The notes beneath the pieces were generated by a model, which was not told the origin of the DNA, did no database searches, and worked only from the letters and a program-made list of their open reading frames with translations. From positions 1 to 8,617 of the forward strand of contig PFHO01000004.1 in assembly GCA_002782345.1 (NCBI GenBank): 8,617 bases of DNA, read 5' to 3'. Within the stretch, counting starts at the first letter, position 1. The number at the start of each line of letters is the position of its first letter. The DNA is from Candidatus Moranbacteria bacterium CG_4_8_14_3_um_filter_34_16. Lineage in GTDB: Bacteria > Patescibacteriota > Minisyncoccia > Moranbacterales > UBA2206. The position numbers and the translations under genes were made by a program. Below, one piece after another: positions 7,626 to 8,617 of this stretch.

Positions 7626-7907
7626 TCACAAAACCGACTTGACCTTGTCAAAACCGTTTTTATTTTCTGGGAAAAGCTTCACCAATTTTTCACTTTTCCC
7701 AAAAATTTCCATTTGGTCTTCTCTCGCAGAATTTTCCAAACCAGTAATATGTTCCATTGGCGAAACCGCCAAGACATCTGCCTTTTGCAAAATTTTCATC
7801 CAATCCAAAATAGCCGAAAGATCCTCTGACATTTTTTCCCTTTCATTCTCGCTCAAACCGATTCTCGCCAAACCGGCAATATGTTTTGTTTCTTCTTTTG
7901 AAATCAT
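7626..7907 (-). CDS. gatC: Asp/Glu-tRNA(Asn/Gln) amidotransferase subunit C
   Basis: GatC is the small subunit that wraps around GatA and holds the GatA-GatB pair together. The 93-residue length is typical. The N-terminal family pattern is clear: residues 8-17 read KHIAGLARIG, then LSENEREKMSEDLSAILDWMKILQKADV, then an SPMEH element where the family has a Pro-containing turn, and a C-terminal GFDKVKSVL where most have 'VPKVL'. It is the first gene of the gatC-gatA-HEPN unit, 30 bp before gatA. The ATG lacks a Shine-Dalgarno; an A/T-rich leader precedes it. The stop is TGA. Confidence 0.93.
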   Translation of the reverse strand: MISKEETKHIAGLARIGLSENEREKMSEDLSAILDWMKILQKADVLAVSPMEHITGLENSAREDQMEIFGKSEKLVKLFPENKNGFDKVKSVL

Positions 7908-7922
7908 ATTTTATTATTTTCA

Positions 7923-7950
7923 ATTATTTGATCGCTTATTTAAAAAACAA
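7923..7950 (-). promoter_or_regulatory. Possible promoter of gatC-gatA
   Basis: On the minus strand TTGTTT (7945-7950), a 16-bp spacer, and AATAAT (-10, 7923-7928). The match is modest and the region is so AT-rich that similar hits arise by chance; transcription would start very near the gatC ATG, giving an almost leaderless mRNA. Confidence 0.25.
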
Positions 7951-8067
7951 GAAAAGATTATTTAATCATCTTTAGGATTTACACGTTTGGCGAAAAATCA
8001 ATAAGGGCAATCTTTCAAAAACAATTTAACCTTGATTAAACTAGCAGAGATTAACTTAATTTCACAC

Positions 8068-8101
8068 CTTACGCTTTAATAATTTTAAGACAAAGCGTAA
8101 G
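8068..8101 (-). terminator. Hairpin just after ligA stop, possible terminator
   Basis: Perfect 10-bp arms CTTACGCTTT/AAAGCGTAAG enclose a 14-nt AT-rich loop. The hairpin begins two bases after the ligA TAG. No U-tract follows on the minus strand, so a standard intrinsic terminator is doubtful; it may protect the mRNA 3' end or act with other factors. Confidence 0.42.
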
Positions 8102-8103
8102 TC

Positions 8104-8617
8104 CTACATCTTTTTAAATTCCTCTTCGTTTATTATCTTTATCCCCAATTCTTTGGCTTTATCAAACTTGCTTCCCGGGTTTTCCCCCGCCAAAATAAAA
8201 TCCGTCTTGGAACTGACCGATCCGGAAACTTTTCCTCCCTCCGCAATAATCATAGCCTTTGCCTGATTTCTTGTCCAGTTTTTCAACTCCCCGGTAAGGA
8301 CAAAAATCTTTCCGGAAAATTTTCCTTTCTGTTTTTTTCCCCTTGAAAAATTTTTTATCTCCACTCCCGCTTTTCTCATTTTTTCCAAAATTTTCAAATT
8401 ATTTTCATTTCTAAACCAATAAAACAAACTCTCCGCCGACTTTTCTCCAATGCCTTTGATGCTTTTCCAATCTTCCAATTTTATTTTCGGAAAAATTTTT
8501 ATAAAATTGAAAATTGAAAATTGTGATTCTTTTAAAAATTTGAAATTTGAAAATTCTTTTTCAATCGCCTCAACAATCAAAATGGCGGTTTCTTCTCCCA
8601 CATAACGAATTCCCAAA
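8104..8617 (-). CDS. ligA: NAD+-dependent DNA ligase, C-terminal part (runs off right edge)
   Basis: LigA seals nicks in replication and repair using NAD+. Only the last 171 or so residues are in the window. They start inside the helix-hairpin-helix domain with LGIRYVGEETA, the standard LigA motif; the leucine TTG codon here is internal, not a start. A second HhH hairpin is SIKGIGEKSAESLFYWF (about 52-68 of the visible part), followed by VEIKNF and a BRCT domain (about 98-170: FSGKIFVLTGELKNWTRNQAK, GGKVSGSVSSKTDFILAGENPGSK, KAKELGIKIINEEEF). Adenylation, OB and zinc-finger domains would lie beyond the edge. Between the HhH hairpins is an extra Phe/Asn/Lys-rich stretch (residues 21-40), encoded by tandem 7-bp repeats, that lengthens this segment by roughly 14 residues compared with typical LigA. 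The stop is TAG; a hairpin follows directly. Confidence 0.95.
   Translation of the reverse strand, partial: LGIRYVGEETAILIVEAIEKEFSNFKFLKESQFSIFNFIKIFPKIKLEDWKSIKGIGEKSAESLFYWFRNENNLKILEKMRKAGVEIKNFSRGKKQKGKFSGKIFVLTGELKNWTRNQAKAMIIAEGGKVSGSVSSKTDFILAGENPGSKFDKAKELGIKIINEEEFKKM
8503..8556. repeat. Tandem 7-bp repeats inside ligA
   Basis: On the plus strand AAAATTG occurs three times exactly (8503-8523). After a 10-bp break, AAATTTG occurs twice (8536-8549) followed by AAAATTC (8550-8556). The frame of ligA stays open through both clusters, which encode EFSNFKFLKESQFSIFNF. The sequence is low in complexity and could expand by slippage. Confidence 0.8.

Noticed and set aside
7321..7965. Plus-strand open frame of 214 codons opposite gatA/gatC
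   Set aside because: It overlaps two clear housekeeping genes on the other strand, has no recognisable domain and no start signal; it is open because of the Lys/Glu-rich coding on the minus strand.

Overview
This AT-rich window most resembles a chromosomal piece of a Patescibacteria (CPR) bacterium, probably of the Parcubacteria/Moranbacteria type. The reasons are the very A/T-rich spacers, compact genes on one strand, single-copy housekeeping genes mixed with protein types I associate with these lineages (membrane-anchored HEPN-like protein, HTH-TM-Fn3 protein, surface protein with an 'R-x-A-A-T-P-L-A-I-N-A' segment), and tRNA genes that mostly lack an encoded CCA. The lineage is inferred from protein character, not from a search. 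UGA is an ordinary stop in gatC and in the HEPN-like gene, which argues against the UGA=Gly code of Gracilibacteria/SR1.

Every gene lies on the minus strand, so transcription runs from high to low coordinates. From right to left: the C-terminal part of NAD+-dependent DNA ligase (ligA, 8104-8617, cut by the right edge); gatC (7626-7907) and gatA (6138-7595) of the tRNA amidotransferase, followed 12 bp later by a one-TM protein with a HEPN-like R-x4-H motif (5595-6125); three tRNA genes, initiator fMet (5368-5441), a second CAU tRNA (5039-5112) and Asp (4836-4912); a good sigma-70-type promoter (4725-4753) driving a four-TM protein of unknown function (4296-4670) and gyrB (2244-4262); and an intrinsic terminator just past gyrB (2195-2228).

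After a 511-bp AT-rich spacer comes a second unit. It holds a gene for a transmembrane HTH protein with an external Fn3-like domain (662-1732) and, 35 bp further on, a secreted surface protein with a signal peptide (1-626), which is cut by the left edge. The spacer has a perfect 36-bp palindrome (2080-2115). Its central 15 bp recur exactly at 1722-1736, over the start codon of the HTH gene and just downstream of its predicted promoter (1756-1784). There is also one consensus DnaA box (1799-1807).

The most interesting reading is a candidate one-component transmembrane regulatory system: an HTH-TM-Fn3 protein that may sense something outside the cell, bind the TTTGATATCAAA palindromes, and control itself and the linked surface protein. 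This is inference from layout and sequence. The rest of the window is housekeeping (DNA ligation, supercoiling, tRNA-dependent amidation, initiation and elongation tRNAs), with some oddities: an initiator tRNA with U29-A41 in place of the usual G29-C41, an A31/G39 mismatch in the other CAU tRNA, and heptanucleotide repeats inside ligA.
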